Made by a program: the position numbers and the translations under genes
Origin: Bombyx mori
Taxonomy: Eukaryota > Arthropoda > Insecta > Lepidoptera > Bombycidae
Assembly: GCF_030269925.1 (NCBI RefSeq)
Contig: NC_085131.1
Span: forward strand, 9,781,501 to 9,845,500
DNA length: 64,000 bases
Direction of reading: 5' to 3'
Shown: positions 60,193 through 64,000 of the stretch, in pieces
Layout of the letters: each line of letters begins with the position of its first letter
Position numbering within the stretch: the stretch's first letter is position 1
Notes under the pieces: model-generated
Database searches by the model: none
Told to the model about the DNA's origin: nothing
Seen by the model: the letters and a program-made list of their open reading frames with translations, nothing else

Positions 60193-61397
60193 TCTAATAT
60201 ATAAAATTCTCGTGTCACAGTTTTCGTTGCCATACTCCTCCGAAACGGCTTGACCGATTTTGATGAAATTTTTTGTGCTTATCCGGTATCTATGAGAATC
60301 GGCCAACATCTATTTTTCATCCCCCTAAATGTTAGGGGTAGTCCACCCCTAAATTTATTTATTTATTTTTTAGACACAATTTTTAATTTCTATTTTTTTA
60401 TGATACAACATACAAAAATACATACAATCCTTAATTTTCACCCTTCTACGATCAACCCTTATTTTTAATTTGCTAATTAAAAACTTTAAAATATTTTGCG
60501 AGAATTTTGTTTTTATTTTGTCATGACGTAGAATAATAAAATTCATATTACTCTGAAATTTTCACCCCTCTACGATCAACCCCTATATTTTATTTGTTAA
60601 CTTTAATTTTTTTGGCAAGATTTTCATTTTTATTTTCATTTTATCATGAATTAAAATAAAAAATCTGATGTTACTCTCAATTTTTCATCCCTCTATGATC
60701 AACCCCTTTTTTATTTGTTAATTATAAACTTTAATTTTTTTGTCAAGTTTTTTATTTTGTTTTGTCATTACTTAAAATTAAAAAAAAATCATATTAATCT
60801 CAATTTTCACTCTTATACGATCAACCCCTATTTTTCCATCCCGATTAATATTTTTTTTATTCTATGCACAAATCCGCAATAAGGTTGCAAGATGGCAATC
60901 AAATATTATAATTGTAGTACGATAAATTCTTATTCAGAGTTTATAATTTCAAGTTCCTTTAATTTATGTTTTTTAAATTGAATTTGATCTCCCGCCCTCG
61001 CCGGTCGACTACTGATCAACTATCAATCGATCAGCTATCCCCGCCAGGTGTCGCCAGGATGAAGACGAAGCCGGTCTCCTGTCTTACTTACTCACTATAC
61101 ATCATAGATTATACACTTAATATATTTGAGAGCTATACAATACTATACATTTTTCAGCTATGTTTTTTTGGTTTTATTTGTGTATAAATAGTATGTTCAG
61201 TAGGTCTGAGAATCGGCTACTATCTATTTTTCATACCCCTAAGTGAAAAGGGTTGTCCACCCCAAACATTTATTTTTATTTTTATTTTTTGGATATTTTT
61301 TTTTTGTTTATAATGAGGTATTATGTTTTTTTTTTCTACAGTAGAATTTCCCTAGAAATCTTATTTAAGGCAACACAACGTTTGCCGGGTCAGCTAG
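60193..61397 (+). mobile_element. Non-autonomous Helitron, 1.2 kb, intact ends
   Basis: Starts tctaatatataaaattctcg after an A and ends aacgtttgccgggtcagcta-g before a T. No Rep/helicase frame. Contains about four 120-bp tandem units (60434-60830) and a GC-rich patch at 60985-61065. The 5' text (acggcttgaccgattttgat) is common to Helitrons of moths. Confidence 0.85.
60434..60850. repeat. About four tandem units of ~120 bp inside the Helitron
   Basis: The block ctctacgatcaacccctatt recurs near 60444, 60567, 60690 and 60812, each followed by a T-rich half. Units differ by 15-25 percent by eye. Confidence 0.75.
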
Positions 61398-61832
61398 TAA
61401 ACTATATTTTTTATGAATAATTTCAAGTAAACCTTATCAATAAAATAGTCCCATAAGAAATTTCGATATAAAACCTTTAGTTTTATAAAGTCGATATCGT
61501 GGACAACAACCTTCCTTTAATGAGAATATTTATTCAACGTGTATTTTTTGTTTTTGTGCAATTACAATCAAACAACAATTTATAGCACTAAAATTTAAAT
61601 TGATTTTTGTTATTCGCGTAAAACTTGTCTTGTCGATGATAAAACGTAAGAAATATTAAACGCCTTGAGAAATACCTCTGTGACAAGTTTATAAACGAAA
61701 ATAGACGATCTTGACTGTGATCAGTTTTAGGTCAGCGGCGCCTCAACTGTTCGCATGGCGTACATTGCCTCATCACTAAATATCCGGCACATTTATGTAT
61801 AGGTCGTGTTATATTATATCAACCGATACGTA
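61398..61832. other. No gene seen
   Basis: AT-rich, no repeat or frame recognised. Confidence 0.35.
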
Positions 61833-62075
61833 TACTGGTAGTAGGACCTCTTGTGAGTCAGCACGAGTAGGTACCACCACCCTGCCTATTTCTGCCGTGA
61901 AGCAGTTATGTGTTTCGGTTTGAATGGGTGGGGTGGGGTTGTAACTATACTTGAGATCTTAGAACTTATATCTCAAGGTGGGTGGCGCATTTACGTTGTA
62001 GGTGTCTAGGGGCTCCGGCAACCACTTAACACCAGGTGGGCTGTGAGCTCGTCCACCCATCTAAGCAATAAAAAA
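61833..62075 (+). repeat. SINE 3'-tail copy
   Basis: tactggtagtaggacctctt to taagcaataaaaaaaac, complete. Confidence 0.85.
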
Positions 62076-62324
62076 AACGTAGTTTAAGAAACCATAATCC
62101 ACGCGATGGAATGGAAATAATTATAGGGGTCCTTAATCCTCTTATTTTGTCTGTTTGTGCAATATTATGCACGTGTTCGCAGTTAGGAGTGACATGTCTG
62201 AACGAGACGGATCTCTGTCTCTTGAAAAAGATACACTATTGATTAAGTGCGGCTTTGGAATGAGCTCCCCTCTACGGTGATTCCCGAGTGCTATTACATG
62301 ACCTCAAGCGAGGCTTGTCGACAG

Positions 62325-62480
62325 TACTAACGGCTTGGCTTTGCCCCTGGCATTTCTGACGTCTATGAGCGATGGTAACCACACACCATCAGGTGGATGA
62401 TATGCTCGTCTGCCTATAAGGGATATAAAAAAGGAACGTGTGTTTTGTTCCTTATACGAAACCTAGTTTCGGTGTGCCCA
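62325..62480 (-). repeat. Family C unit, duplicate A
   Basis: agtactaacggcttggcttt to cctagtttcggtgtgcc. Nearly the same 160 bp recurs at 62766-62925. Confidence 0.8.
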
Positions 62481-62504
62481 TCTGAATTGACGAGTTTCGA
62501 AAAC

Positions 62505-62760
62505 ATCTTTTTTTCCTACCTAAGCTGAGAACCTTGAGAGGCTATTTCAGCGTAACCTTAACTAGTAGGTGAGCTCACGGGGCTCAAACCTGACGACGTT
62601 GCTAACACGAACCCTAGCAAGAGTCGTGCTTCGCAGAATCTACCACCAGATCGGAAACGCGACCCACTGAGAAGATCCGGCGAGAAACTCAGTGGACTGT
62701 GTCTGTGGGTTATTTTCTCGCGACTTACAAGCGACGGGTTCGACGAGAACGATGACCAGA
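62505..62760 (+). mobile_element. Bm1 SINE between two family C duplicates
   Basis: tttcctacctaagctgagaa to gcgacgggttcgacgagaac-gatgacc, with a short loss of the tgctcgtcgagcccttcgtc block. Confidence 0.85.
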
Positions 62761-62765
62761 GTCGA

Positions 62766-62925
62766 GAGTACTAACGGCTTGACTTTGCCCCTGGCATTGC
62801 TGACGTCTATGAGCGATGGTAACCACACACCATGAGGTGGTTGATATGCTCGTCTGTCTACAAGGGAAATAATCAAGGAACGTGTGTGTTGTCACTTAAA
62901 TGAAACCTAGTTTCGGTGTGCCAAA
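62766..62925 (-). repeat. Family C unit, duplicate B
   Basis: agtactaacggcttgacttt to cctagtttcggtgtgcc, about 90 percent like duplicate A by eye. Confidence 0.8.
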
Positions 62926-64000
62926 GCTCACCTGACGACAGTTTACCGGATTAATTACTAATCGTGTTGGAGGAAGTTTTAATGTACTTTTATTATGTAA
63001 GCAATAAAAATTACATCGCCAATTTATAGTAGTATTTTTACGGTTCACCGGATCGTAGGCAATCCCCGCGGTTCAAGGACATCAACAGCTCACAAGCCGG
63101 CCGCTGTTTACCGAATGGTACTTTGTATGTAGACAACAGAGTAAAAATCAATTAATAGCAGTTCTATACACACATTCTAAAACAGTTTCTTCACAAAACC
63201 CGAATTTGAGTGTATTTAATTTAATCGTTTAATTATAGAGAGAAACATCATACTTCGACGTTAAAAAAAAATTCTATTAAGATATTTTTATATTAATTAT
63301 TATATTAATTTATATTAATAAAAAAGAACCTTTAATGGTTTTTTTTTTTGGTATGGCATTTGATGTAGTAAGTATGCATTTATATAAACATGTATCGTTT
63401 AGTTATAGAAAGAGTAATAAATCATACTTCGATGTGATCAGTCGTTTGAATTCCTTAGTCCCGTCCTTATAAACCACAATAACATATCAATCAAGTTTTA
63501 ATAACGACTTGAAACACAACAAAGCCTCAAGCGATTACACACTGTCAAAATCAATACGCAGTGCGAATTCTATAGACAAATATTTAACAAAAAATTAACA
63601 AGCTTACGAGACAGCGTAATGCGTCACCGTAAATAAGACTATTTTAAATGATCTAAGGTCACACAGAAACTCTTATCAGATAATCCAGTCAGACTGTCAG
63701 TTACAGCTTTCATTTTTACATTGAAGAGAGGCATATTAAAATGTATAATCAGCGAGCCTTGAGTACGCAGCTAGCTAGAAACGTTATCTGGATTTTGTTA
63801 GAAGCTTAAAGGGAATGATCCTGTTTAATTCTACTGCACACAACGACTATGTGCCTCGCATGGTCGAGTGTGATAGTGAAAGTAAGCAGATAACGAATCG
63901 CTCTAGTATTACAAACGAAATTAGAAAAAAATATTTACGAACATGAAGCGATTAGCTTAATATAAATATGCTTACGAAGGCGATCGATTGACCCGCACGA
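62926..64000. other. Right edge, no gene seen
   Basis: AT-rich with short imperfect TATTAATTAT palindromes near 63285-63320. No frame above background. Confidence 0.35.

Overview
The window looks like nuclear DNA of a moth, most probably the silkworm Bombyx mori or a close relative. It is AT-rich, has GT-AG introns, and is saturated with repeats I recognise from silkworm: Bm1 SINEs, a tRNA-headed SINE and its abundant 3' tail, Helitrons ending in CTAG|T, R1- and RTE-type LINE remnants and many MITEs. Repeat names are from memory. No bacterial, viral, rRNA or CRISPR features are visible.

Two protein-coding genes are well supported. At the left edge, on the plus strand (708-4670), is a compact homologue of PPP1R21 (KLRAQ1; Fy-2 of the FERRY Rab5-effector complex): eight exons, 436 residues, all introns in phase 0. 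It keeps the N-terminal KLRAQ coiled coil and the C-terminal TTKRSYEDQ-type coiled coil but lacks the long central domain of the vertebrate protein. It also has a candidate alternative last exon with its own poly(A) signal.

Most of the rest (15621-54680, minus strand) is one large gene for a B56-family (PPP2R5, delta/gamma type) regulatory subunit of protein phosphatase 2A. I could place eleven coding exons with matching phases and GT-AG borders, giving 561 residues. Two long 5' introns (about 12 kb each) are full of repeats. A GC-rich open frame at 32874-33408 ends in a phase-matched donor and a family-like LPLLK motif, so it is a candidate alternative first coding exon.

Between and after the genes: 4.7-15.6 kb is intergenic, with a near-perfect 223-bp foldback element, a 3-unit tandem array rich in CGATA motifs and a triple-nested transposon cluster. 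Introns at 16-31 kb carry SINE tails, Helitrons, a hAT MITE, an internally deleted TA-type DNA transposon and LINE tails, several within 10-40 bp of splice sites. The 31-54 kb introns carry more SINEs, a target-site-flanked R1-like LINE 3' end, and more Helitrons. From 54.7 to 64 kb no full gene is recognised; there is a MITE just upstream of the B56 start, one candidate membrane-anchor terminal exon, a Bm1 copy carrying a 48-bp minisatellite, and an intact-looking 1.2-kb Helitron.

Both genes encode phosphatase-linked regulators, but nothing in the sequence shows that they work together.
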